Numbered from the stretch's first letter, positions 26,552 through 35,878 are shown. The stretch is 64,000 bases of DNA from Natribacillus halophilus (GCF_900100185.1 NZ_FNEN01000001.1:182220-246219); one strand, 5' to 3'. The notes: generated by a model not told the origin, from the letters alone. Numbers and translations are program-made.

Positions 26552-27579
26552 AGTGGCCCTCCTCCCTTCGCTTCCAACGTGACTGCATGCGCTATACCGG
26601 GAATCGATTCTTTTTGTTGATACGTCGTGGGGGAAAGAAGGGCTCCCGTGGCTACGGCTAATACGCGTTGCAGACGTCCGTTTTTGATATCGTCCAGTAT
26701 TTTGCCGAACACGACCGCCGCGGAGCAGCCGGTTCCGCTCGCCCCTGACATCGCTTCCGGCGCATTATCGTAAATGAGCATTCCGCAATCCTGAAATTTA
26801 GCCTCCGGCAAGGGATGTTCTTTTTGACGGAACCATTCCAGAGCCAGTGAGCGGCCTAAATCGCCGAGATCACCGGTAATGATCAGATCATAATCGTTTT
26901 CATCCATTTGAAAATCGGAAAAGTGCGTGAGAATCGTATCAACGGCAGCCGGCGCCATCGCCGCGCCCATATTGTAAGGGTCCTTCAAGCCGTGATCGAC
27001 AATTTTCCCGATCGTCGATTTGGTGACGACGACATCCGAACCACTCGGTCCGATGAGTGCCGCACCTCCGGCGGTCACCGTACGTTGCGCGGTCGGAGGC
27101 CGTTGCGCCCCGTACTCAATAGGATAGCGAAATTGTTTTTCGATCGCCGCGTAGTGGCTCGCTGTGCCCGCCAGCACCAGGGGCGCCCCCATTTCCACGG
27201 CTTGCGCGGCAAGCGAGAGCGCCTCCATCGAGGTTGAACAAGCGCCGAACAGGCCATAATATGGAACGTTTAAAGAGCGCGACGCGAAAGTGGTCCCCGT
27301 ATCTTGATTAATGAGATCGCCGCCGTAAATAAAGGCAACATCCGCGGCGGTCTTTCCGGCTTTTTTTAATGCTTGTTGACAAGCTTCTTCCATTAAGACG
27401 ACCTGGGCCTTTTCAAACGTATTCTCACCCATGCGCCGATCGTCGAAGATGTAGTCAAAGGTATCTTTTAACGGACTTTGCTTTTCAAACGGACCGGCAA
27501 CGACCCCGGAAGAAAGGATGCACGGGTAAGATGGGAACGTCCAGCTCTGTTTTCCGGTGAACATTACATGACCTCCCAC
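26548..27579 (-). CDS. spoVAD: Stage V sporulation protein AD
   Basis: Dipicolinic-acid-binding component of the SpoVA channel with a thiolase-like fold. The 343-residue protein has the usual [23 protein letters not shown] start and the internal [15 protein letters not shown] stretch. Its start overlaps the end of spoVAC by 16 bp. The operon here is yhcN-like-spoVAC-spoVAD-spoVAEB. Confidence 0.95.
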   Translation of the reverse strand: MGGHVMFTGKQSWTFPSYPCILSSGVVAGPFEKQSPLKDTFDYIFDDRRMGENTFEKAQVVLMEEACQQALKKAGKTAADVAFIYGGDLINQDTGTTFASRSLNVPYYGLFGACSTSMEALSLAAQAVEMGAPLVLAGTASHYAAIEKQFRYPIEYGAQRPPTAQRTVTAGGAALIGPSGSDVVVTKSTIGKIVDHGLKDPYNMGAAMAPAAVDTILTHFSDFQMDENDYDLIITGDLGDLGRSLALEWFRQKEHPLPEAKFQDCGMLIYDNAPEAMSGASGTGCSAAVVFGKILDDIKNGRLQRVLAVATGALLSPTTYQQKESIPGIAHAVTLEAKGGGPL

Positions 27580-28040
27580 TGTTGCGTGACGATCGCATAA
27601 ATAATGCCTATGATGAAAGCTGCCACCGTACCGAACACGATGACAGAACCGGCCAATTTAAACATATTGCCGCCAACGCCGAGGACGTATCCTTCACTGC
27701 GGTACTCAATGGCAGTGGATGCCATCGCGTTTGCGAAACCGGAGACGGGTACGAGCGTGCCACCCCCGGAAAACTGGGAGAACTTATCATAAACCCCGAA
27801 TCCCGTTAACAAGACCGCGATAAAAATAATCGTGGCAACCGTCGGGGCGCCCACGGTTGCTTCGTTGAAGTTAAAAAACGTCATGTAAAACACTTGAATG
27901 CATTGTCCGATGAGGCATATAAACCCTCCGACGAGAAATGCTTTCAGGCTTCTCATCCCGACGGGGCGAGAGGGTTCCATCCGCTTGGCTACTTGTTTGT
28001 AGTTTTCTGTTTCCATATTGGATTTTGTACTCGACATCAT
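27564..28040 (-). CDS. spoVAC: Stage V sporulation protein AC
   Basis: Membrane protein of 158 residues, reported in B. subtilis to behave as a mechanosensitive dipicolinate-release channel. It has about four spans and the motif GGGTLVPVSGFANAMASTAI. The first 25 residues are polar and cytoplasmic. spoVAA and spoVAB, which precede it in B. subtilis, are absent; a lipoprotein gene takes their place. Confidence 0.94.
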   Translation of the reverse strand: MMSSTKSNMETENYKQVAKRMEPSRPVGMRSLKAFLVGGFICLIGQCIQVFYMTFFNFNEATVGAPTVATIIFIAVLLTGFGVYDKFSQFSGGGTLVPVSGFANAMASTAIEYRSEGYVLGVGGNMFKLAGSVIVFGTVAAFIIGIIYAIVTQQWEVM

Positions 28041-28052
28041 CGTTCGACCCTT

Positions 28053-28568
28053 TCATACATCAGTTTTCATAAATTCAGTTATGCTTTCTAAACGCCTGTC
28101 CAATTCTTCTCCGCTTACGGTGCCGCTTTGAATGTCTTCGGTCAGCCTTTTCAGTTCCATATTGGCTTTTTGATCGGTGGATAAATGAATGATCGTATCA
28201 GGCGGCAATGTTTCTTTTAGCTGCTCGCGCCCTTCTTCCCGGAAGGCCTCCAGATTCCAGCGTGTCATGTGCCTCACCTCGGGAACAATATAGACGTGAT
28301 TATCGAGAGACACAGCATGCGCATTCTTGACTTGCTCCAATTCCTCTGTGGAAGCCTTGGCTTCCTCGGCCAAGGTCTGTTCCTCCCGAGGATCAACATT
28401 CCAGTATTCAGAAGCGGCCTGGGGCGGATTGACCGGCTCGCGGGAGTGGTGACTCATATCCGGTTCTGTTTTCTCCGGCTCTTCACCCGCCGGTTCCCCG
28501 CAAGCAGACAGAAGAAGCACCATGGCACACACGGAGAAAGTAAGCATGTGTAACGAACGGTAGTTCAT
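28053..28568 (-). CDS. YhcN/YlaJ-type sporulation lipoprotein
   Basis: A 171-residue lipoprotein with a signal peptide ending in the lipobox LLLSACGE, an acidic spacer, and a C-terminal domain (~75-171) like the YhcN/YlaJ family of forespore lipoproteins. The ATG at 28568 (MNYRSLHM) follows AAAGGAAG at good spacing; an in-frame start 24 bases upstream lacks a site. It heads the spoVAC operon 12 bp upstream, and a perfect sigma-G promoter precedes it, consistent with inner spore membrane location. Confidence 0.82.
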   Translation of the reverse strand: MNYRSLHMLTFSVCAMVLLLSACGEPAGEEPEKTEPDMSHHSREPVNPPQAASEYWNVDPREEQTLAEEAKASTEELEQVKNAHAVSLDNHVYIVPEVRHMTRWNLEAFREEGREQLKETLPPDTIIHLSTDQKANMELKRLTEDIQSGTVSGEELDRRLESITEFMKTDV

Positions 28569-28602
28569 AACGTTTCTTCCTTTCGCAAACATATCGTAGT
28601 CT

Positions 28603-28632
28603 TAGTATGAGTCTAATGACCCTTCACATGCA
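28603..28632 (-). promoter_or_regulatory. Sigma-G promoter of the lipoprotein-spoVAC operon
   Basis: Minus strand TGCATG, 17-bp spacer, CATACTA, which equals the sigma-G -10 consensus. It lies 35 bp before the lipoprotein ATG. Confidence 0.75.
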
Positions 28633-28641
28633 TTTTCGGCA

Positions 28642-28672
28642 TTAGAAAAACTTGGCTTTATAATAGAAAAAA
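28642..28672 (-). repeat. Intergenic repeat, copy I (remnant)
   Basis: A 31-bp remnant: on the minus strand the T-tract of the sodF terminator is followed by CTATTATAAAGCCAAGTTTT and TCTAA, which matches the distal end of the repeat family (ATAAGCCAAGTTTTCTTTA). The centre is lost. Placement and orientation after a terminator match the intact copies. Confidence 0.55.
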
Positions 28673-28700
28673 CTGTCTCCGCCCCGGAAACAGTTTTTTC
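28666..28700. terminator. Terminator after sodF
   Basis: GAAAAAACTGTCTCC/GGAAACAGTTTTTTC around a CGCCCC loop. The stem is flanked by A- and T-runs and is symmetric, so it could work on both strands; only sodF (minus) ends here. Confidence 0.85.
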
Positions 28701-28709
28701 AAATAATTA

Positions 28710-29549
28710 TTAATAGGGGGTCCACTTTACTTTTTGGGCGACCTCCAACCTATGCTGCACTGCCGGCCAGTTAACGACTTCCCACCAATTCTCCACATAC
28801 GCTTCTTTGTCCGTTTTGTACTGTAAGTAGTAAGCGTGTTCCCAGATATCGAGGACGAGCAAGGGGATCACATCCCATTGACTCAAATAATGATGAAGTT
28901 CAGCATTTAAAATCTCCAGACGCTGGGCGCGGGGAGACCAGACGAGAATCACCCATCCCGGGGTATCCAGTTCTTCAGCCGCAGCCGTAAAATGGGCACG
29001 AAAGCGCTGATAACTGCCAAAATCCCGCTCGAGCATGGCCAGCAAATCGCCTTTAGGTTTGCCACCCCCTTTTGGATCCATAATTTCCCAAAAGATCGTA
29101 TGCAAATAGTGACCGGCGCCGTGAAAGGCCGCTTCCCGTTCCCAGTGAGTAATGAGGTCATATTTATTGTCCCGGCGCGCTTTTTGCATCTGTTCTTCTG
29201 CTTCATTCAATCCTTCCACGTAAGCGCGATGATGAACATCATGATGGAGGTACATGATTTCAGCGGCGATATAAGGCTCCAGGGCATCGTACGCGTAAGG
29301 CAGGGGCGGCAACTCATGCTGACCGGGCTCGACGGGATGGGCTTCCTTTTTGGCTGCTTTTGTGCTCGACCGTTCGTTCTTTTCCAGTTCAGCGGCGAGC
29401 GCCTCGACGGACTGTATCAACTGATCGGGGTCACTTGTCGTTGCATCAAGCTCCGTTCTCACTTTTTCCAGTTTGTCTTTCATGTTCGCTTCAGATGAAC
29501 GATGTTCAGCGTCGAGATACGTCTCCAACGCTTCGATCCATTTTTCCAC
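28710..29549 (-). CDS. sodF: Superoxide dismutase, Fe/Mn family with N-terminal extension (SodF type)
   Basis: Converts superoxide to peroxide and oxygen. Residues ~80-279 are the Fe/Mn domain with ligands in HHDVHHRAYVEGLN, HYLHTIFWEIM and DIWEHAYYLQYK. The first ~80 residues are a charged helical extension like that of B. subtilis SodF, with which length (~280) also agrees. The first start codon in frame is GTG with AAAGGTG only two bases away; codons upstream (WEEYKGD) continue in frame without a standard start, so the true N-terminus is uncertain. Confidence 0.88.
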   Translation of the reverse strand: MEKWIEALETYLDAEHRSSEANMKDKLEKVRTELDATTSDPDQLIQSVEALAAELEKNERSSTKAAKKEAHPVEPGQHELPPLPYAYDALEPYIAAEIMYLHHDVHHRAYVEGLNEAEEQMQKARRDNKYDLITHWEREAAFHGAGHYLHTIFWEIMDPKGGGKPKGDLLAMLERDFGSYQRFRAHFTAAAEELDTPGWVILVWSPRAQRLEILNAELHHYLSQWDVIPLLVLDIWEHAYYLQYKTDKEAYVENWWEVVNWPAVQHRLEVAQKVKWTPY

Positions 29550-29659
29550 ATCACCTTTATATTCTTCCCATGTAGTGATCGACTCTTCACTCCTTTTTGA
29601 AGGATTAAAATGTGTTCACTGACTATTTATATGGATCGAAGGATTGTCTTCATGACTAT

Positions 29660-30223
29660 TTAATTTTCCTTATCGTAGCCGGAAAGAAACAAATCCAATT
29701 GTTCAGCCGGCTCTTCCTCCTCGAGAGAAGGTAAATCATCCAGGGAACGCAGGTTGAAAACGTCCAGAAAACGGGCGGTGGTTTTGTAAAGGATGGCCCT
29801 GCCTGCTCCTTTCACGCGCCCGCTTTCGGCTACCAAACCTTTGCCGACCAGGGTTGACATCGCATGATCGGCATTAACCCCCCTAATCTCTTCAACCGTC
29901 GTGCGTGTGACCGGTTGCTGATAAGCGACGATCGCCAGCGTTTCCAATGCCGCCTGCGAAAGTGTCTTCTGCTGGGGAGGGTGAGCGTACCGCTCTACAT
30001 AAGTGGAGAATTCATCTCTCGTCGCCATTTGAAAGCGCGTGTCAAATTGGAGAATCGTAAGCGCACGCCCCTCGTCTTCAAACCGGGAAGCCAGTGCCTG
30101 TAATTCAGCGATGATCCTGTGGCGGTCGATACCAAGGACTTCGGCGGCCCGCGCTGCTTCCAATCCTTCATCTCCACTCACATATAATAACGTTTCAAGT
30201 ATGCGGCCAATATCTTCATTCAT
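29660..30223 (-). CDS. scpB: Segregation and condensation protein B
   Basis: Winged-helix dimer that joins ScpA and Smc in the bacterial condensin. The ATG at 30223 (MNEDIGRILETLLYVSG) gives 187 residues; a longer in-frame start exists but would overlap scpA more. The start overlaps the scpA stop by 8 bp. Motifs LAIVAYQQPVTRTTVEEIRGVNAD are typical of the family. Confidence 0.94.
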   Translation of the reverse strand: MNEDIGRILETLLYVSGDEGLEAARAAEVLGIDRHRIIAELQALASRFEDEGRALTILQFDTRFQMATRDEFSTYVERYAHPPQQKTLSQAALETLAIVAYQQPVTRTTVEEIRGVNADHAMSTLVGKGLVAESGRVKGAGRAILYKTTARFLDVFNLRSLDDLPSLEEEEPAEQLDLFLSGYDKEN

Positions 30224-30986
30224 GCTTCGTCGTATCCTCTCGTGCTTCAATGTAAATGTCTGCGAATAGTCCCCCTTGCTTGCAACGCACATGACCTTCC
30301 TTTACGAGTTGTAAAAGCGCCATGAATGAGATCACTTGTTCATCCACTTTCCCTGGTGCGTACAATTCCAAAAAAGGAACCGGTTGATCACTAAACCACA
30401 CACGGGAAGTGATCATTTGCATTTTCTCCTCCACCGACCATTTCTGTGTTTCGACGGTGGTTGTCCGCGGTCGTTCGAGGCGAAGCCGTTGTTTGACATT
30501 CTCGTAAGCTTGCAGCATGTCCGCTAAAGAAACATCGAGCGATGTTGGTTCCTCCGCGTATGCAATGCCGAGAGTTATTTTACTCGGTGGCTTACTGAAA
30601 AAATGGGCACGGTTGGCTTGGTTTTCCCTCAGCTCGGCGGCAACCGCTTTATACCTGCGATATGTCTGCAACTGAGCAACGAGCTCCTCGCGGGGGTCTT
30701 CCTCTCCCCATTCTTCGACACCATCCTCAGCATCATCCCAGACTTCTTGACTCGGGAGCAGCATCTGGCTTTTTATAGCGAGCAGGGTCGAAGCCATGAC
30801 GAGATATTCACTCGCAACATCCAGTTCCAACGCTTGCATCTTTTGGATATACGACATATATTGTTCAGTGATTTGGGCAACGGGAATATCGTAAATATCA
30901 ACTTCCGCCTGTTTAATCAGGTGCAAAAGTAAATCCAACGGGCCTTCAAAGCTATCCAGTTTGACATTATAGCGTTCCGTTTGCAA
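30216..30986 (-). CDS. scpA: Segregation and condensation protein A
   Basis: Kleisin of the Smc-ScpAB complex. The 256-residue protein has the N-terminal Smc-neck-binding region (YNVKLDSFEGPLDLLLHLI) and the C-terminal winged helix (FLELYAPGKVDEQVISFMALLQ) that meets the Smc cap. Overlap with scpB implies translational coupling, as in other Bacillaceae. Confidence 0.95.
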   Translation of the reverse strand: MQTERYNVKLDSFEGPLDLLLHLIKQAEVDIYDIPVAQITEQYMSYIQKMQALELDVASEYLVMASTLLAIKSQMLLPSQEVWDDAEDGVEEWGEEDPREELVAQLQTYRRYKAVAAELRENQANRAHFFSKPPSKITLGIAYAEEPTSLDVSLADMLQAYENVKQRLRLERPRTTTVETQKWSVEEKMQMITSRVWFSDQPVPFLELYAPGKVDEQVISFMALLQLVKEGHVRCKQGGLFADIYIEAREDTTKHE

Positions 30987-31039
30987 GATAAACAGCCCCT
31001 CAATAGTCTCAATCTGTCTTATTATAACATTGCACTAAC

Positions 31040-31070
31040 GAAAAAAGGTGCCGGATCACCCAGCACCTCG
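31040..31070 (-). terminator. Terminator after ribT
   Basis: Minus strand AGGTGC/GCACCT stem extended by one more pair around TGGGTGATCC, then TTTTTTCG. Confidence 0.8.
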
Positions 31071-31077
31071 CCTTTTC

Positions 31078-31425
31078 TCAGTTGTTTTGGTGTTTTTCGA
31101 GAAAGGTTCGTGTTTCCTCTGAAGGGGTAAACTTTTTCCCCAACCTCTCTTGCATCGTAAAAAGCATCTCTTCACCAATGCCCTCATCCCGATAGGAAGG
31201 GTTCACGCAGATGTGGTGAAGAATAATATCCCCGTTCTCAGTTTCCTGGTAACCGAGGACGCCGACGATATCGTCATCCTTCTTATACATAAACAGTTTC
31301 ATCGATTCCTCATTTTCATATTGATCGATGGTTTCCTGCAAGGTTTTGACCTCTTTTAGGTCAGGCGTATATGACAGTAAACCCATAGCGATTTTTCTAT
31401 AGGCGGGCTTGTACTTCATAATCAT
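31078..31425 (-). CDS. ribT: RibT-like GNAT acetyltransferase
   Basis: The 115-residue protein is a small GNAT fold: IAMGLLSYTPDLKEVKTL near the N-terminus, the acetyl-CoA loop region NPSYRDEGIGEEML near residue 80. It closely matches B. subtilis RibT, encoded at the end of the riboflavin operon beside scpA. The riboflavin genes themselves are not here, so ribT stands alone. Its acceptor is unknown. Confidence 0.85.
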   Translation of the reverse strand: MIMKYKPAYRKIAMGLLSYTPDLKEVKTLQETIDQYENEESMKLFMYKKDDDIVGVLGYQETENGDIILHHICVNPSYRDEGIGEEMLFTMQERLGKKFTPSEETRTFLEKHQNN

Positions 31426-31556
31426 CTGCCTGGCTCCTCTCTTTTAAAAGAGATTGTTCGATGAGGAACGCAATCTATTTGCTCTAGCATTAATATAGGA
31501 TACCCAAAATAAGAGCATTGGAAACATGATTTATTCACCGACGTCTAAGTTTACAA

Positions 31557-32867
31557 TCAAGCGTAAAGGGAACGGTCGTTACGAACGAGATCCGCATAGC
31601 TTTCCCGTTCAACGACGAGCTTATGCTCATTATTCTCGACAAATACGACCGGGGGACGAGGCAAGCGGTTATAATTACTGGCCATGGAGTAGCCATACGC
31701 GCCGGTCGAGAATACTGCCAACAAATCGCCGCTTTTAACGGCGGGCAATGATAGGTCGTAAATGAGCATATCCCCGCTTTCACAGGCTTTGCCTGCTATA
31801 GCATAAGTCTTCTCATCCTGCTGTTTGGTGCGATTCGCCAATTCGGCATCATAATGGGCCCCATATAAAGCCGGTCGAATGTTGTCGGTCATCCCGCCAT
31901 CGACACTGACATAATGACGGACATTTTCGATTTTCTTTTGCGATCCGATCGTATATAACGTCGTGCCCGCCTCTCCAACGATCGCCCGCCCCGGCTCAAT
32001 CCAAACTTGAGGGACAGGGATGTGATGGCGATCGCTTTCCGCCCGTATCGCCTGGATGATGGTTTCCACGAATGTCTCCGGCCTTAAAGGCTGATCAAAA
32101 CGCGTATAGCTGATGCCAAACCCTCCACCGACGTTGATCACTTCAGGAACAAACCTGTAGGTGTCCCGCCAGTATCCCAAATAACGATAGAGGGTAGCGA
32201 GTGCCTGCACTAATGCCGACGTTTCAAAAAGCTGGGATCCAATGTGGAAATGCAAGCCCAGCAATTTAAGGGATGGTATGGCTAACGCTTGTTCAACCGC
32301 CTTTTGGGCCTGCCCGTTATGAAGGTCGAAGCCAAACTTGGAATCTTCTCCGCCTGTAGATATATAATCATGCGTGGAGGCCTCTACCCCTGGCGTTACG
32401 CGCAGTAAAATGGCGGGGGCGCTGTCCAGGCGTCTGCTCTCCTCGCTCAACATTTCCAGTTCCTGAAAATTATCAACGACAAAACAGCCAATCCCCGCCG
32501 TCAAGGCTTCGCTGATTTCCTGCCTGCTTTTATTGTTGCCATTGAAATGAACCTTTTCCATCGGAAAGCCTGCCTGCCTGGCCGTATAAAGTTCCCCGCC
32601 GGAAACGACATCAAGACTAAGTCCTTCCTCCTGGGCAAGTTGAACCATGGCGGTGCAACTGAAAGCCTTGCTGGCATAAGCCACTTGATAAGCGATGCCC
32701 GTTCGTTCGAAAGCCTGTTTGAACGCGCGGGCTTTCTCGCGAATGTGGCTCACATCGTAGGCATATAACGGTGTATGATACTGCGCAGCCAAGCGCACGG
32801 CATCAACCTCACCGATCATTAAATGACCTTGTTCATTTCGCTTTTTCGTCATTACGGTCATGGACAT
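31557..32867 (-). CDS. lysA: Diaminopimelate decarboxylase
   Basis: Last step of lysine synthesis, PLP-dependent. The 436-residue protein has the PLP lysine in YASKAFSC, the glycine-rich NVGGGFGISY and the active-site cysteine region GKACESGDML. The start ATG follows GGAGTGAGAC. It lies after spoVAF as in B. subtilis, where both belong to one transcription unit. No lysine riboswitch is seen upstream. The 31426-31556 gap downstream holds no recognisable feature. Confidence 0.95.
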   Translation of the reverse strand: MSMTVMTKKRNEQGHLMIGEVDAVRLAAQYHTPLYAYDVSHIREKARAFKQAFERTGIAYQVAYASKAFSCTAMVQLAQEEGLSLDVVSGGELYTARQAGFPMEKVHFNGNNKSRQEISEALTAGIGCFVVDNFQELEMLSEESRRLDSAPAILLRVTPGVEASTHDYISTGGEDSKFGFDLHNGQAQKAVEQALAIPSLKLLGLHFHIGSQLFETSALVQALATLYRYLGYWRDTYRFVPEVINVGGGFGISYTRFDQPLRPETFVETIIQAIRAESDRHHIPVPQVWIEPGRAIVGEAGTTLYTIGSQKKIENVRHYVSVDGGMTDNIRPALYGAHYDAELANRTKQQDEKTYAIAGKACESGDMLIYDLSLPAVKSGDLLAVFSTGAYGYSMASNYNRLPRPPVVFVENNEHKLVVERESYADLVRNDRSLYA

Positions 32868-32900
32868 GTCTCACTCCTCCACTCCATGCCCAATATTGTA

Positions 32901-34376
32901 TCACGGTTTCGTTTGTCTCACCACATTTTTCGGGTCAACGATTCTTGGGCGCAGTCGCATCGTTGGCACGCCGGTGCGCGCGACAATTTGCCACATCGCC
33001 GCCGGATCAAACGGAAGGAGCGGCCACAGGTAAGGTTTATTCATCGGTTTCATGCGCACCATGAGAATGAAGACGACCGTAAGGGCGATAACGTAACCAT
33101 AAGACGTAAAGATCCCCACGGCAAAAATAAAGAGCAACCTCACCATCTTCAGGGCAACACCGAGTTCATGACTCGGCGAGGCAAATATGCCAACCGCACC
33201 CAGAGCGACGTAAAGAATCACTTCCGCGGTCAGGAGGCCAACATCGATGGCGATCTCACCGACCAACAATGCCGCGACGAATCCGAGCGCTGTTCCAAGC
33301 GGCGCCGATGTATGAATCGCCGCCATCCTGATCAGTTCCACGCCCAGTTCACCGATGAGCATCTGCGCGAATATCGGCACGTTTCCTTCATCTTCAACAC
33401 CAATGTAATCAAGACCGGCCGGAACCAAGTCCGGTTCCAACACCAATAACAACCAAAATGGAACGATAAAGACGGCAGCCAACATGCCGATAAACCGAAT
33501 CCAACGCAGAAAAGTACCGACCGCGGACGATTGCCGAAATTCTTCCGCATGCTGAACGTGATGAAAGATCGTCGTCGGCAAAATCATAATCGTCGGGGAT
33601 GTATCCACCATGAGAAGCATATGGCCTTCGGTCAGATGGGCGGCCGCGACGTCCGGCCGTTCCGTAAACCGCACGAGCGGAAACGGGTTCCATCCTTGAT
33701 TGAGAATATATTCTTCCACGGCCTTGTCGGCCATCGTAATGCTGTCGATGTTGATCTTGTCAAGTTCCTGTTTAACGATATTGACGAGGTCCGGATCCAC
33801 AATCCCGTCGATGTATGAAACGGCGATATCCGTTTGCGAACGGACGCCTACCTGCACAATTTCGTTCCGCAAACGTTCATCACGTAGACGCCGACGCGTT
33901 AACCCCGCATTTTCAATAATGTTTTCCGTATAACCATCCCGGGCCCCGCGCGTCACCCTTTCCGTATCCGGTTCCGCTGGCTCCCGACCGGGATAATTGC
34001 GAACATCGACGATAAACGCTTCATGTTCGCCTTCGATGAGAATAAAAATAAGCCCGGATAACAAATGAAAAATACATTGATCAACTTCAGCAGTCACATC
34101 CACCTGTATATGGGCAATATGATTTTCAATCGTTTCTCTGGCACTATTTGTTTCCATGTTAAATTTTTCCAGATCCATGAGCTCCCGCAAAACCTGGATA
34201 GCGATCTGTTCATCGTTTAAGCTGTTTACGTAATAAAATTGTACTTCTTTCCCGAGTACGTTGATTTTGCGCATGCCGACGTCAAAGCTGGCATCAATGT
34301 TTAAGCGATCGTGAAAGATCTTTTCGTTCTCCTGGAGACTATTGGTTAATGTCTGTGCTTCATTCGTTTCCATCAT
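32901..34376 (-). CDS. spoVAF: Stage V sporulation protein AF (GerA-family)
   Basis: Spore membrane protein related to germinant receptor A subunits; recently linked to germination signal amplification in B. subtilis (family knowledge). The 491-residue protein has an N-terminal soluble part, DVTAEVDQCIFHLLSGLIFILI, the GerA motif PFPLVRFTERPDVAAAHL-like WNPFPLVRFTERPD, and five or so membrane spans (~290-450). It overlaps the end of spoVAEA by 17 bp, and lysA follows 33 bp later. Confidence 0.94.
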   Translation of the reverse strand: MMETNEAQTLTNSLQENEKIFHDRLNIDASFDVGMRKINVLGKEVQFYYVNSLNDEQIAIQVLRELMDLEKFNMETNSARETIENHIAHIQVDVTAEVDQCIFHLLSGLIFILIEGEHEAFIVDVRNYPGREPAEPDTERVTRGARDGYTENIIENAGLTRRRLRDERLRNEIVQVGVRSQTDIAVSYIDGIVDPDLVNIVKQELDKINIDSITMADKAVEEYILNQGWNPFPLVRFTERPDVAAAHLTEGHMLLMVDTSPTIMILPTTIFHHVQHAEEFRQSSAVGTFLRWIRFIGMLAAVFIVPFWLLLVLEPDLVPAGLDYIGVEDEGNVPIFAQMLIGELGVELIRMAAIHTSAPLGTALGFVAALLVGEIAIDVGLLTAEVILYVALGAVGIFASPSHELGVALKMVRLLFIFAVGIFTSYGYVIALTVVFILMVRMKPMNKPYLWPLLPFDPAAMWQIVARTGVPTMRLRPRIVDPKNVVRQTKP

Positions 34377-34932
34377 TCATATCGCTCCGTTCAATAATGA
34401 GCTCTAAAGCTGTTTTCGTTACCGGCGAGCCCCGTTTAGGCGCATCGCGTCCACCCATTTTCCCCAGATCACCAATGCCGATAATCAAAGGAATCTGTAA
34501 TTGGTCGAGGCAATAAACCGTATCGCCATGAATGCGATATTCCTCGATATCACGAAATCCTTCCTTGTCAACGCCCCATTCCGTGAGGTAACCGTAGCGA
34601 TCGACGGAGATGTCCACTTTCGTCCAATCACCGGACCGTTCAGCCGATGCTACCGCAAGCGCGCCGATGAGCTCAATCTCTTCTTCACGAGCGAGACGAA
34701 CCATAAAATCCTCGCCCCGCCCTTCGTAAGCTTCTCCGGCATCATCGAACAAGACAGCTATTCTTTCATACGAAGTTGCGATAATACTCTCCAGTAATTG
34801 CTCATATGTACCGTATGTAGGGTTTCCACCCGACAGGGAAACACATTCGAGCCCGATCGTTTTCGTTGCCGTTTCCACTGCTTTGGCAGCGGCTGTATCT
34901 CCATCGGTGATATAGATGACCTGCTTGACCAT
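34360..34932 (-). CDS. spoVAEA: Stage V sporulation protein AEA
   Basis: Soluble SpoVA protein of 190 residues. MVKQVIYITDGDTAAAKAVE begins the family, followed by LSGGNPTYGTYEQLLE and VLFDDAGEAYEGRGE, and IGIGDLGKMGGRDAPKRGSP near the end. It starts with GGAGG ten bases upstream of the ATG. It is separated from the spoVAC-spoVAD-spoVAEB group by about 6 kb, so it has its own promoter here. Confidence 0.93.
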   Translation of the reverse strand: MVKQVIYITDGDTAAAKAVETATKTIGLECVSLSGGNPTYGTYEQLLESIIATSYERIAVLFDDAGEAYEGRGEDFMVRLAREEEIELIGALAVASAERSGDWTKVDISVDRYGYLTEWGVDKEGFRDIEEYRIHGDTVYCLDQLQIPLIIGIGDLGKMGGRDAPKRGSPVTKTALELIIERSDMNDGNE

Positions 34933-34959
34933 ACCGTTGATGCCTCCATTGCCATCCCA

Positions 34960-34989
34960 TATTTTCTGTTAAATACGTGTTCCTATTCA
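34960..34989 (-). promoter_or_regulatory. Possible sigma-G promoter of spoVAEA-spoVAF
   Basis: Minus strand TGAATA, 17-bp spacer, GAAAATA, 28 bp before the spoVAEA start. The -35 is perfect for sigma-G; the -10 matches CATACTA at four of seven positions. Confidence 0.45.
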
Positions 34990-35009
34990 TGGAAGCGATA
35001 TTTTTAAGA

Positions 35010-35107
35010 TAAAGAAAACTTGGCTTATCGCCAAGCCTTTAAGGCGATAAGCCTTAGTTGCACTTATGCAGGATAAGAAAGTTGTACTTTCTTATCTGCT
35101 AAAAAAA
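35010..35107 (-). repeat. Intergenic repeat, copy D (full length)
   Basis: A 98-bp copy with both inverted repeats intact, GGCTTATCGCC/GGCGATAAGCC and an 11-bp GATAAGAAAGT/ACTTTCTTATC with loop TGT. Its A-run is the T-tract of the sigF terminator. It separates sigF from spoVAEA. Confidence 0.9.
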
Positions 35108-35131
35108 GATGGTGGTCTTAATCCACCATCT
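35100..35131 (-). terminator. Terminator overlapping the end of sigF
   Basis: Minus strand GATGGTGG/CCACCATC with TTTTTTT after. The loop contains the sigF TAA, so the last codons of sigF form the ascending arm. Confidence 0.9.
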
Positions 35132-35867
35132 CTTTACGCATTTTTTCCAGTATTTTCTTTTCCAGTCGGGACACTTGCACTTGCGAGATTCCGAGTCTAT
35201 GGGCCACTTCCGATTGCGTTTGATCGCGGTAATAACGCAAAAACACGATCAAGCGCTCTCTTTGCTCGAGGTGATGCACCACGTCCCGTAAGGCCAGCTG
35301 TTCAAACCATTTCGTCTCATCCGGGTCGGAAAGCTGATCCATAAGGGTAATGGGATCACCTTCATTTTCATAGACTGTTTCATTCAAAGAAGATAACGAG
35401 CGGGTGGCTTCATTTGCAAATACGACATCTTCGGGAAGGATATTCAACGCTTCAGCAATTTCATTGACGGTAGGCATACGCCCATTTTTTTTAGTGAGCT
35501 CTTCTTTTTCCCGCCGGATTTTATGGTTTAATTCTTTCAAAGAACGACTGACTTTTACCGTACCGTCATCGCGAATAAAACGCTGAATTTCACCGATGAT
35601 CATCGGTACCGCGTACGTGGAAAATTTAACTTCATAGTTTAAGTCAAATTTATCAATCGATTTCATCAAGCCGATACAGCCAATCTGGAACAAGTCTTCC
35701 CCCTCGTAGCCACGGTTAAGAAACCGCTGTACCACAGACCAGACAAGACGGGTGTTGTTTTCCACCAGTTGGTCTCTCGCCTGTTGGCTTCCATTTTGAC
35801 TTTCGGCAATCCACGTGCGTATCGTCTCATCGGATGGTTGTTTTCCTTTTTTTGTTTTCGTCTCCAT
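35118..35867 (-). CDS. sigF: Sporulation sigma factor F
   Basis: First forespore-specific sigma factor. The 249-residue protein has region 2 (EGEDLFQIGCIGLMKSIDKF), region 3 and region 4 helix-turn-helix (SEVAHRLGISQVQVSRLEKK). Kept inactive by SpoIIAB until SpoIIAA is dephosphorylated. It lies 11 bp after spoIIAB and ends inside a terminator. Confidence 0.96.
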   Translation of the reverse strand: METKTKKGKQPSDETIRTWIAESQNGSQQARDQLVENNTRLVWSVVQRFLNRGYEGEDLFQIGCIGLMKSIDKFDLNYEVKFSTYAVPMIIGEIQRFIRDDGTVKVSRSLKELNHKIRREKEELTKKNGRMPTVNEIAEALNILPEDVVFANEATRSLSSLNETVYENEGDPITLMDQLSDPDETKWFEQLALRDVVHHLEQRERLIVFLRYYRDQTQSEVAHRLGISQVQVSRLEKKILEKMRKEMVD

Positions 35868-35878
35868 AACACCGCCCC

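Noticed and set aside
31426..31556. Regulatory or coding element between ribT and lysA
   Set aside because: No stem, box or frame with a start site was found.
32868..32900. Lysine riboswitch before lysA
   Set aside because: Only 33 bp separate lysA from spoVAF and no L-box structure can fit.
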